DNA from: Triangularia verruculosa
Taxonomy: Eukaryota > Ascomycota > Sordariomycetes > Sordariales > Podosporaceae
DNA: 64,000 nucleotides
Assembly (NCBI GenBank): GCA_033296885.1
Contig: MU863882.1
Span: 186,001 to 250,000, forward strand
Direction of reading: 5' to 3'
The notes beneath the pieces are model-generated. The model was not told the origin of the DNA. It saw nothing but the letters and a program-made list of their open reading frames with translations, and ran no database searches. Of the stretch, positions 11,934 to 22,340 are shown in pieces. The translations under genes and the position numbers were made by a program. Every line of letters begins with the position of its first letter. The first letter of the stretch is position 1.

Positions 11934-13879
11934 CTACTGACCCTCTCTCGGATCCCTCAACTCACTCACGGGTGGAAACCTCCCAGTAGGCGAGAGATAA
12001 CCTGAGTACCCCTGCGGCGCCGCCCCAGGGCTCTGCTGTCCCACGCTGTTCCGATACAGCGTATGAGCACCCGGCAAACCATCATACCCCGACGCCATGT
12101 ACGGCTGCGCCTGCAGCGATGAACTCTGCTCTTGGGTGGGTTGGTACACATGCGAGGGGTGAGCTGCCTGGGCGTACGCGTACATCTGCGGTGCTGTCGT
12201 CTGAGCGGCCGTGCCGTGCTGCCACTGAGCCGTGTACAGCGCCGATTGTCCCGTTGCTCCGCCAAAGTCGCTGGCGGGCGCGTACATGGCTCGGCGACCG
12301 GTATCGACCTCCTGCATTGGACCGAGATGAGCGGCCGGCCCGCCGACTGCCATGCGCATTCCTTCCACGTAGCTTCGCTGCGCCGGTGTCAGCTCGGCAG
12401 GCACCATGGTAGAGTCAGCATAGGCATCGCGCATTTTCAAGTCGCTTCCGAAGCTCTGGGCCGACATGGTTCGGGAGACGGGATCCGGGCTGTCGCTGGA
12501 ATCGTTCTCGTGTTTGATCATCTCGTGTTTGATCATCTTGCGTTCGGCGCGTTGATACTCACTATCGTCATCCTCATCGTCGTCGGGCTCGTGGTTATCA
12601 GCAGCTACAAAGATCTGGGTGGTGGCGTCTGTGAAATTTGTTAGTTGGCACAGCCGCAATTCAGTCGACCCAGCACTTACCAATCTCGCCCCTCTTGTAC
12701 TTCTCCTCCATCTTGGCCACTTTGAACGCCTCCTTCAACCACTTCTTCTTCTTCATATTTTCCTCCGAGGCATTGAAGAAAGCAGCGGCGGCGTCCATGG
12801 CAGCCTCTTCCAGCTTGGCCACAGTCAAGTTGTGTCTCCGAATGTCTTCATGCTGCCTGTGATTCGGCTCGGTCAACAGTCGTAGAATGTGTGTCAGGAG
12901 GTGTATCCGCTCTGTCCTCAGTGTTAGCAAGCGCCCATGCTCTTGCTGGCAGACATGATGCACGATGGAGGACGAACCTTCTCTCTTGATGTGGTCCGGT
13001 TCCTTGTGGATCAGAGGCTTCTTGTCGGGGCCAAAGCTGGTCGGCCACCACCTCGGAGCTGCGTCGCGCCCCTTGGTATAAGGATGATTGGTTTGCTTCT
13101 TGGGCTCGACTAGCTTCACGAAGGCCTTGGCGATGATTCGGCACATGATTTGGTGGCAGAACCGGAAACGACGCTCATAAAACGCCCACACAGCATCCGC
13201 ATCTCCGACCATGATGGTGGTTTTTCTGGAGCCAGTGGCGGCGGCAACCGGATCGTCATTCTCCATGGACCGCGCCGGTCTGACCCGCCGTTGGCGTTTC
13301 CTGTGCCGCGGCGCCGGTACATTGTCATATTCATCGTGATCATATCCCCTATCCTGACGACCGTAGATTCCTGCCGCATGCTGATAGTAAACATGGTCAC
13401 CCGCATAGTCACCCTGATGAGGGCCGCTCTCTCCTAGATTTGTATCAGCATCCATCGAAGTGAACGATGTAGTCAACATTGTCGTACTCAGCGCCTGCAC
13501 GGGTATCCCTTGTTGGTACTGCAAGAAGATGTTCATGTGAAACATCCTGCTTGCATCCACCTCATCCACGTTCTCCGGGCCGGCGAAGAAGGCATACTCG
13601 CCATTTTCAAGCGTAACGGCGAGAAAGAAGTTCTTGTGGTTGATGTTACAAAACTCTCGGAGGGCCCTGCCAACTGTCTGCGGTGCTGTTAGTTCTTTTC
13701 AAGAAGGCTTGAGATAAAAATCTGCTCCAGTTACATACTGCTGGTGGTACCGCCCTGACAGATTCCGGCGCCACGTAACGTCCGTCTCCAGGTGTCGGCA
13801 ATAGGCCGATTCTTTCTGGCTGCCACGACTGCCTCGGGTGAGGAGGCCGGGAATAGCCATGGCCATTAATATTAACCAT
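11934..13879 (-). CDS. YDR124W-like helical-bundle (DUF2841) protein, 588 aa
   Basis: Four exons: 13879-13739, 13677-12978, 12911-12681 and 12628-11934. Introns of 61, 66 and 52 nt have GTATGT, GTTCGT and GTAAGT donors; the 66-nt intron is in-frame but splicing it restores the motif HKEPDHIKREERIHLL. Residues about 205-350 match the AFUB_079030/YDR124W-like helical-bundle family: YERRFRFCHQIMCRIIAKAFVKLVEPKKQ, HPYTKG, WWP, then the HKEPDH block (residues near 272) and LTHILRLL. A basic RHRKRQRRVRP stretch before the domain could be a nuclear signal; the C-terminal 230 residues are acidic, then Gln/Ala/Tyr-rich. Yeast YDR124W is an uncharacterised pheromone-responsive gene and the Aspergillus member sits in an hrmA-associated cluster, so function is open. 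Both flanks are long and non-coding, often seen around regulators (inference). Confidence 0.87.
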
Positions 13880-16826
13880 GATGGTGGCGAGTCTGATCAA
13901 GCTCGAGAAATTCGATGATATTTCAAGTCGGAGGTGTCACAGTTGCTATTCTGAAATCAGATGGCCTGGGGGCTTGATGCTGATATATCCGTTGGCACCC
14001 GATCAACTTGACAGGGGGCGAAGGGGGGTGGTCAGACAGCCTTTGTCGGATGGGTCTGATGGCAACAAAACTTGGGGTAGACGAACCCTTGCTATCTTAG
14101 CAGCGAGAGCAGTCGGTCCAGATGCTGTGACCTTGAGACAGGTAGGTATGTGGAAGCTAGTCGACGACGGGAAAGCAAGCCAGCTCGAGTTTATCCCTGG
14201 TAGTCAGGATAAGACGGACGGAAACACGCTGCTGACCGAGATGGAGACGGGAGCGAGACCAAACAGCCAGAGTCTATGGGTAACCCAATGACAGCCCTGA
14301 TAGGGAGACAGCAATAGTAACTGTGGGTCGTGTTTTCAACGGAATCCGCGGCGTGATAACTGGGCAACAAAGAAGGCCGACGGCAGTGCTGTTTGCAATA
14401 TTGATGGCGGAGGTGGAGACACTGGGGTTATGGTCTCAAACACAAGTGTGAGATTGGGGCCGCGAACTGCTAAAAGGTATGTGGACCACGGTCAGTCTTT
14501 GTTGTCTGCAGTTGCATGAGACATCCTGATGGTCAACACTCACCAGTTGACGGCGGTTCTCTTCCGTCTAATATCCACCAGTGGCTGGACACCCAAGTGT
14601 AAGCTTGATGTGGGTGTAGGATTCTGATGTCAATGTGGAGGTGAAGGTGCGTGCATGTGGGTGTGTGGGTAAAGAAGATGTATATAATGTGTTGAGATAT
14701 GGGCGTATGCGGGTAAGGAGGGCGCCCCCTGCCTCTCAAGAAGCTGGGCTTGAGTCCAGCCTGGATCCTTGGGCGCAAGGAACCTCGCAAAAGCAGCGGC
14801 TAGCGGCAAGCAGAACACGGAAAGTTTGACGGGAGCAAGCCGACCTGAACGGGATAGACAGGCAGAGTCCTTCTCAAGTAAGGGAGATCCGATGTACCAG
14901 CTCAACGGAACCGCGCAGCTGATGTGGGGAGGATTGATAGTAAAGAAGACTCGAGGCTAGGCACAGAAAGGGTCTTTCCTTTGGCTTGGAAGATCCTGGA
15001 ACGATGGTTCCTGAAGACGATAGTGTAGACGATCGTGGGGAGAGCGCAAGAGATGACAGATCGAGTGTATGCAGAAAATATGCAATAGCAACTGTCACTT
15101 TGCTGCCGAGCTGGTGATCGCCACGAACAGGGCAGGGCCTAAAGGCTTGGATGTAGAGGTGACTGGTACCGTCCCTGTGGAAGAGCGTGTGGGTGGTGAG
15201 GGCCGGTGCGTGAGTGGTGAGAGAGTGCCAGTGGAGATTCGATGGTGTCAGAGAAACAGCCAGTATTGCGAGCGGGTTTGTCCTGGGTTCATGCAGGCGT
15301 CGAAACAATGCTAGACCAGAGAGAGTGTTTCCGGAAAAGGAGGTAGGAGACGGGGGAGGGAATTATAGAAATGATCGGCCGCCTCTGCCAGACAAAGTCA
15401 CACAGAAAAGCAGAGCGAGAACTTTCTCCAAAGGCCGAGTCGAAGCTACTATCATCACCAGGGCACCTCGGAGCGTCGAGGCCACAAGAAGCTTGGGAAT
15501 TGGTAGGCTGTCGAGACTGGGAAGCAGCAGCACAGAGGGTGAGAGTACGACAGCGGACAAACGAATGTGTGATTGTTCGACTCGACAGCCAGTGGCAGCC
15601 CAACTGCAGGGTGGCCATACACTGCAGCTAGGAGACGACTCGATTGGGACCTTGAGAGTGTCGGGTCGCACTGTAGCTGTAGGTATCGGGAGCTTGCAGC
15701 GGGGCCTAGGAAACGAAGGTGGTGAGGGGGTGTGCCAACACGGACGAATCAGCCACGGGCCCCAGCCGGCATGGGTCTATGTTGCAAGACAGGCTCCCAG
15801 CCCGTGTTCGACCTTGCTGTCCAGCGACAGCGCCATCGTTGCGATACGGAATACCGTGGGAGCTTGCCCTCTCTGTTATCTGGGGGATGTGTAAGTCAAC
15901 ATGGATGAATATTGCGTCCCACCTAGGTACTCAAGAATACTACCCCTGGCAGTCCTGAATCTACCGATGGCCGGCTGAGGGTAACAGTTGCCTGAGTGCA
16001 GTATCCGTACTGTCGTTGGCTTGGTGAGGAGGTAAGACAAAATGATGAGGCGTCAACCGTCTGGCAAGTGTCGTTCAAGGCAGAGGTGGGGATCCCACCA
16101 CCTGTGTTGCTGGGAGTAAGCCAAGTAGCAGTCAAGCATTGGAATACGACGAAAAGAGTCTAGCGCCATCGCTTAATTCGAGGTGATGAATGAAGGTGTT
16201 GTGCGTGTTTGTTGGTGTGATTGAGAGGCAGCTCCAAGCTACAGCCAAGCTCAAGCCAAGCTCGAGCTCTGGTAGATCCCGTCCCTGTGGGACCGGGGCG
16301 GGGGACCTCCGACTTGTGGGGAGTTCGTTCCCAAAGGCAGGCGCAAAAGGCTTCGGCGATGTGGAGTCCTAGAGTACACGAGCCAATTGTATAATCAGAG
16401 ACGTCAAAAGCCATCTTGACAGATGATCCTCTTTCGATGTCGTGCTCTGCTCTTCAGGCATATACCGACACTAGCGGTCAATTGTCGACGAAGATCAGTG
16501 CCCCGTCTGCCCCGGACCCCGTCAGCCCTTGCTCTGCACAATCAAGATCTCGATCACCGCCAACAGATGCAGCGACTGTCAGCATGCACTCGCAGCCCAA
16601 CTCACACCTTGTTGCATGGGCTTGCTGTCTCTTTTCTCGTGTCCCTGTTGCCCAATTGCAGCCAAAGATGCAAGCAGCAAGCAGGTAGATGGAAGAGGAA
16701 GTCAGAGATGCACTTGTCGCCGGTTTCTGCTCTTTTTGCATTGCCGTGATTGCCAATTGCTGCCATTGGCCTGCTGAAACTTTCTGTCATCGCCACCGCT
16801 GTGTACCGTACCCGAGGCTACGGTGG
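13880..16826. other. Non-coding stretch upstream of the YDR124W-like gene
   Basis: About 2.9 kb without a supportable gene. Frames of up to 226 codons (for example 15214-15894 +, 14874-15308 -) have no recognisable domain, no intron structure and unusual residue composition. It is the promoter and 5' leader side of the YDR124W-like gene. Palindromic ACCTAGGT-type motifs occur, for instance near 15922. Confidence 0.4.
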
Positions 16827-17039
16827 CACGTCCTGGACAGAAAAACTGGCACTGCGAAGCGGGAATAAAGCATTAAAAGATAACGAATAGGCCTTAGTAA
16901 ATATCAAGAATACCTTAAAATATGCCCTTAATACGTTAAAAGATAGTAATATGCCCTAAGAAGAAAGTGAATAGTCCATTTCTACCATTTTAAAGGTGTG
17001 ATCTTGGCTTGCAGTACCAATTATTTTGTCCACAGCGTG
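16827..17039 (-). mobile_element. MITE-like inverted-repeat element, copy 1
   Basis: About 213 bp, AT-rich inside, bounded by imperfect terminal inverted repeats: the left end reads CACGtccTGGACAG.. and the right end, reversed, CACGctgTGGACAAAAT.., both leading into a CTGC-containing block. The interior has repeated ATGCCCTTA/ATGCCCTAA and GTTAAAAGATAG units and no coding capacity. Its right 45 bp closely match the left end of copy 2 at 21069, in opposite orientation. Differences between copies are largely G/A transitions, as expected from repeat-induced point mutation. The superfamily is not identified; no TA target duplication is obvious. Confidence 0.7.
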
Positions 17040-19818
17040 GGTGGCTACCTACCCGACTGACAACCAGCCCAATTCTGCATTTTCGGAGTCCAATTCTCTC
17101 GTAATGGTCAGAAATCAACTGTTTGGCCAAGGGAGAAAAGCCATATAATATATAATTCTCCACGCCGCAACCCTTCGAAGCTGGTGTCGACGGACCACAC
17201 GATTCGAGGTTGGGCAGCACCTCTGACGCAATCGAGTAGAGCCGGCAAGAGCAAAGAATTCAATAAACTCTTATCTTTTCCCGTCGTTACATTCCCTTAT
17301 CAAAGGGGAACCGTTCAGACTCGCAACCATTGCAACTGCCGGTTTTTTGATCACCTAATCATCGTCTGGTCTTGTCTTGCCCTTCTTCTTCTTCTTCTTT
17401 TATTCTCACATCTCACTTCTCACCGGCTGTCAGATGCGCGGTACCAGATTGCCGGAACGGCCCTTGCCCACCCGTCCGCCGACTTTGGCCAGCTTGACGA
17501 AATACACATACCGAACCATTACTTTCCTCGACCGCCGTCAGTATATCGAAGCATCGACTGACAATCTGTACTGCTTTTCCCTGCGAGGAAATAGCTCGTT
17601 CTGGGCATCTCGGCTTACCTCTTTCGAGGAAGCGGTGCTGCTTCCGATGTATGTACACTGCGCCGCCAGTTGGTTCTATATTATGCCCAGCCATCAGGAT
17701 TTGCGGTGGAAATGACAACCACACTCTCGGGACAGGACCGGTATTCAAGCCTGCCTGAACCAAGGTATGCAGTCTCTGGCCGTCTGCAAGGTGAACCTTC
17801 CGGTGCCTGTGCACCATGATATGATGCTTTCGACGAGTTCGCCGTTGACCTCATCATCTTCTGACCGCCATACGCCATAATTCTCCTGGGCATGGATGGA
17901 TGCTGGCTTCGTCGTGAATTTCCACGACGTCTCAGAAAAGAGCAATGTCGTCCGGTTCTGGCTGCTATCAAACGCCAACCACCCGGGGTACCCCTCCTCC
18001 TCCCCGCTTTCCAGAGATGACCATACAGATACAGACGCCTTTGCAGCCCATCTCGGGCGTTCTGCCCTATCAGCAGCCACCAGATCAGTTTGTGGCTGTC
18101 TCCCTTTCTCGAAACGGCAACCTCCGTCAGACCAAAGACACCCTCCCAGGTCCTTGAATGGCCCTTGGATATTGCGCGCAACATGTCTTGCTGCCGTCGC
18201 ATGCATTTTGGGCATGGATACAGATTGTTGTATATGCTGGTCATGGCCCAGACTCTCGCAAGGCTGCTGTCCAGATCTCGACAGGTCGCTGCCTCTTCGT
18301 CCCAACCATCCGAGTCTGGCCAATCAGCGGGACGAGTAGCAGCCCTCGGGCTTTCCCCCAGATTTTATTAGCCACGGGCTGGGGGTGGCTTACTGGCGTA
18401 AGCAGGCCAGAGAATGGTTACACAACAGCTTCTAATGGACCGACGTGTTTTGACGCCTATTCCGCTTTCAGATTTACTTGCATGGTGGAAAATGCCGCCA
18501 ATCCGGCGTGACGACTGAGATGGCGCGCACTAAAACGACTGTGGCTGGCAAGCCTCTCGAACATCCTCATCACCAGCGGTCCAACTCGTCTGTTACCGAC
18601 CCGGTGGTAACTGTGCCAAAGCGCCCCTGTTCGAGACCAGGGCAGTCCCTCCAAGAGGCATAAGCTCCGTGGCACTTCGGAAGAAACACAACACGGAAAA
18701 TCGCGCCTCCGAACTGGCATTCTTGCCTCGTCCACAGTGCATATCGATTCAGAACAACAAAATCCCCATTATTTGAAGGATCCAGCCTTCCAATCCGTAC
18801 TAGCTGAGCCAATTTTAGCAGGCGAGGTCTGAGACGCAGCAATAGCAACAGCGGCTGGAAAGGTGTGTCTGGCTCTGACATCAGAACCTCACACAGCTGG
18901 CGTCTTGCTTGCGAGATGGTGTGCCATGGAGCTCCTAACCTGGGGAAGCAGTTGGCCCAACATGGCAGTCCGTAGGCGTCCTGTCGCAGCCGGTTCGGAG
19001 GTTTCAGCATCGGAGCATCTGTTGGTTGTGCCATACAAAAGTCGTGCCGCTCACCACGATGCTTCACAGTGCTGACGCTGCGCTCATGCATCTCCTGCCA
19101 TGTTCCACAACGCAAGGCACATCGATGGCGACGGCAAGCGTACCCTTTGCAACGCCCCCAGTTCCTAACTAACGACTGTTGGTTCATGGGCAAAACCCAC
19201 CCTTCTAAAGTCCGAACTGTTCGGTCTTTCACACGCACCAATAACTCGTAGTGTACATGACTCCTTCATTAGTGAGGTGGAAGTCAACGTTGCTAACAAA
19301 AACGTTGGTCTCTCCAGAAGAAAGAGAGCCCAAATGAGCAGAGCTTGCGAATCTCGATCGCCTTGCCCATTGCCGCCGTTTTTGACAGGCTGTGGCATAC
19401 TGTCAAAGATGTACACATAACGTATATCACGACAGCTATACCTGGGATTACCTTGTCCTCCATGGCTAAACCCCTTTTTGTGTTCCCACATCAAGCTTTC
19501 AACTTTGACGGCGGCAGTGGCTTGGGCAACCTGTGTAACCCCAAAGGGTAACTCAACAAACCACCCAATCTTCGAGTCTGGATCTGTCTGTCCGCTGCCA
19601 GTCTGTCAACCCGTCCCCTTTTTTTCCGGTGTTTCTCTACTGTGGTACAAGTCCAGTCGGCGTTCACTGTCTTTCCTGGTCCCGGTTGCCGAAGGAGACT
19701 GGACGAAGTCTTATCCCCGCACCTGTGACTGCCTGGCGCGGTCAGCAATGCATCGCCGCCGTCTAAATGCAATAAATGTTGGAGGGTATCCATGCCCACG
19801 TTGCACAACCTTTGCGTG

Positions 19819-19820
<2 letters not shown>

Positions 19821-19853
<33 letters not shown>
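19821..19853. repeat. (TG)n microsatellite
   Basis: About 16 uninterrupted TG units in non-coding DNA. Confidence 0.97.
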
Positions 19854-19854
<1 letters not shown>

Positions 19855-20450
19855 GAGCCGTTTTTTCCAAACATGCATCGGTGAGGCGTATGTCAGGGCA
19901 AGAAAACGAGAACGTGGTCACTACCTATCTAGGAGAAGTTAAGTGACAAAGCACTGCAAGACGACGGGAGTTGAGGCCGAAGTGGAAGGCATCTTCAGTC
20001 CTGTCAGGACAATATCAGATGAGGCCATATCCGCTACCTAGGTAGGTCGGTGTCGATCAGGACCGAAAATCCTTATCAGTGAAGGGCTATGTCGGCTGAT
20101 TGGCTTACAGAGAGATATCAAGTGCTGGTTTCCAATCATCTCATCACTGGTCTCCTTCGCCGCAGCCGCACGTAAGTACTCCAGATTTTGTGTCGATACC
20201 ACACGGAAGGGGGGCCTATCCTTTCCTCTTTTGTGTGTCTTGTAATCGACGCAACGCAACGCTTATTTCCAGCAGCATATGGAGGAGGGGATACGTACAC
20301 CACTTCTTGCCAGGGAGCAAGCTCACACGTTCTCGATGCCACGGGCCGCCATGTGTATATTCATGATTTGACAGCCATCTATTCACCAAGAGAACTTCAG
20401 TTGTGTATGTAGCATCCAAACTCGCTTAATTACCCCCCTCTTCCCTATAG

Positions 20451-20467
20451 GTATATATATATATATT
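20451..20467. repeat. (TA)n microsatellite
   Basis: Short uninterrupted TA run in non-coding DNA. Confidence 0.9.
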
Positions 20468-20736
20468 CAAACAAGAAAGACCCTTGCATTTTTGTTATCT
20501 GTTTTTCCCAAAATTTGGAAACGGGTCGTTGATACAACCAACAAAAACATTTTACCAATCACGGCACCCCTGCTGCTGCTTCTTGTCAACCACACCTTTT
20601 CGGAGTATCGGGATACACGGCAGGAAGGGTAGGTCACGAGATTGCTCACGGTGTTTGGGGGTGTGACCGGTGGCACTGACCGCACACCATCTTATTGTTT
20701 CTCACCGCAGCACCACCGCGAAAGTGCAGGTGTATA

Positions 20737-20762
20737 CCACACACACACACACACACACACAC
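20737..20762. repeat. (CA)n microsatellite
   Basis: About 12 CA units in non-coding DNA, some 900 bp from the TG repeat at 19821 and of opposite sense. Confidence 0.96.
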
Positions 20763-21068
20763 CATTTTGAAGAAAGAGGGACGGACGGGTTGCCGTTTTG
20801 GTTTATTCCGGATATTTTATTTATTGCTTACAGGTACGGTCTTTTGCTTGAGCTTATCGTTCAATTTCATGAAATGTCACCTTATCCATCCCGATATCCC
20901 GTATTGTTTTAAACTCCCCTTTTGGAACGGATGGGAGACGCAAGCAGGAAGCTGAGATGGATGGGCTGATCCTGCATTTCAGGTATGGCATGGGGAGGCA
21001 GATCAGAAACTAACGAAAAGGCCCGCGAGCGAGGTAAGGGAGAGAGAGGAGATGAAATCCTTTGCGGG

Positions 21069-21300
21069 CACGCCGTGGACAAAATAATTGGTACTGCAGG
21101 CGAGGATCACACCTTAAAATAATAGTAAAGGCCTATTAACTATCTTCTTTGGGCTTATTTCTATCTTTTGATACGTTAAAACTATTTTTAAGGGGTTCTT
21201 AATATTTTCTAAGACCTATTAATTATTTTCTAAAGCTTATTAATTATCTTTCAATACCATATTCCCCCTTTGCAGTGCTAGTCTTTTTGTCCAAGACGTG
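21069..21300 (+). mobile_element. MITE-like inverted-repeat element, copy 2
   Basis: About 232 bp. The left end is CACGccgTGGACAAAATAATTGG and continues through GTACTGCA to GATCACACCTT; the right end, reversed, is CACGtctTGGACAAAAAGACT followed by GCACTGCA. The interior is AT-rich with TATTAATTATTTTCTAA-like units. The left 45 bp match the reversed right end of copy 1 with only a few substitutions. No open frame. It is probably a non-autonomous DNA transposon degraded by RIP. Confidence 0.72.
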
Positions 21301-22340
21301 GCGGGGTATGGTACCGTGGCAGTGTGGTTTAAGTAGGTACATACCATACAACGAAAACCCCCAACAACAATCAATATGTAGCGCCGAAAACTGAAAAGAG
21401 GCTTGCATAGAACCGTTCCCTCGGTTCTCGGTTCTCCACAAAAGCTTTTCCTATTCTGAGAGAGTGGAAAGTGACATGATCTGATGATGACGATGCCAAC
21501 CAACACACACATGGGTACATACACACACATGTGGGAAAAGAAAGGGTGAACTGCCCAACCTGGTTTACTGGTTAAGGGTACGATCTGTTTTTCCTGGCTA
21601 CACTAGGTATGCACACTCCGTTCGGGAAAGTGTATTATGAAGCAAGCGCTGAATATCAAAAACTGGCGTGAGAGGGGAAGGGGAAAAAAGAAACCACCAA
21701 ATGCACAAGGACGAAAACCATGGCCAGGAGATGGGAGGGGGGAAGGAAAACCGCTAAAAAATACCAAAAAGGTTCATTAAAACGGAGACGCTAACCACCA
21801 ACAGGCTATAGCCGAATCCCCAAATGCAAGACGAGGCAGGGAGGGAAGGTGAGGAAAGTTCATGTACCCTGAGCTAAGGTGAGGTGAGGTATTTCTCAGC
21901 ACGAAGCATGAAGATCTGTTGGTTCCAGATATCAAAGAAAAAGTATGACGTGAAAAGATGTAAGACTCAGCTGCAAAGCAACAAGAAAAAGAAAAAGAAA
22001 CAGAGGAGGAGGAAGAAGATCGATCAAAGATCAAGGCTGCATAAGTTTGACAGATCGAGTCTGAGAGACTCCCTCCGCCCTAACAGACCTGTCATTTTCT
22101 CGGCATTTAACTCCCGCCAGATCAAACCTGGAATTTTCTGACATGTTTTTGAATACACAGCCATGAGAGAGATCACGAATATTGCCTGAACAGCAGCTAT
22201 CAACTCTCTTCCAATGCATAAATCGCTAACTACCATCTACAATCATATCATTCTTGCGCTCGCTTTCTTTCTTTTAAACAACTCCTCTCCCTATCCTCCC
22301 TCCCATTTTACAATCAAGTTATATACACCACCATTCTATT
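21301..22340. other. Non-coding stretch downstream of the ABC transporter gene
   Basis: No supported gene. The part nearest 22340 is C/T-rich on the + strand and is likely the 3' UTR of the minus-strand transporter gene. Confidence 0.45.

Larger units (their letters stand above)
17040..21068. other. Gene-poor segment between the two MITE-like copies
   Basis: About 4 kb with no supported gene. Between 17681 and 18340 three frames (two minus, one plus) are open at once for about 150-190 codons, which is more likely compositional than coding. It holds several microsatellites listed separately and a TACCTAGGTA palindrome at 20036-20045. Confidence 0.4.

Noticed and set aside
15214..15894. 226-codon + strand frame
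   Set aside because: Arg/Ser/Gly-rich translation without motif or intron structure; starts at a non-ATG or poor context and lies in a gene-poor region.
17681..18340. Overlapping frames of 150-190 codons on both strands
   Set aside because: Three frames are open at once, none shows a domain, intron signals or codon bias; most likely compositional.
18570..19241. 223-codon minus-strand frame
   Set aside because: No recognisable domain; Cys/Arg/Leu-rich translation typical of random sequence.
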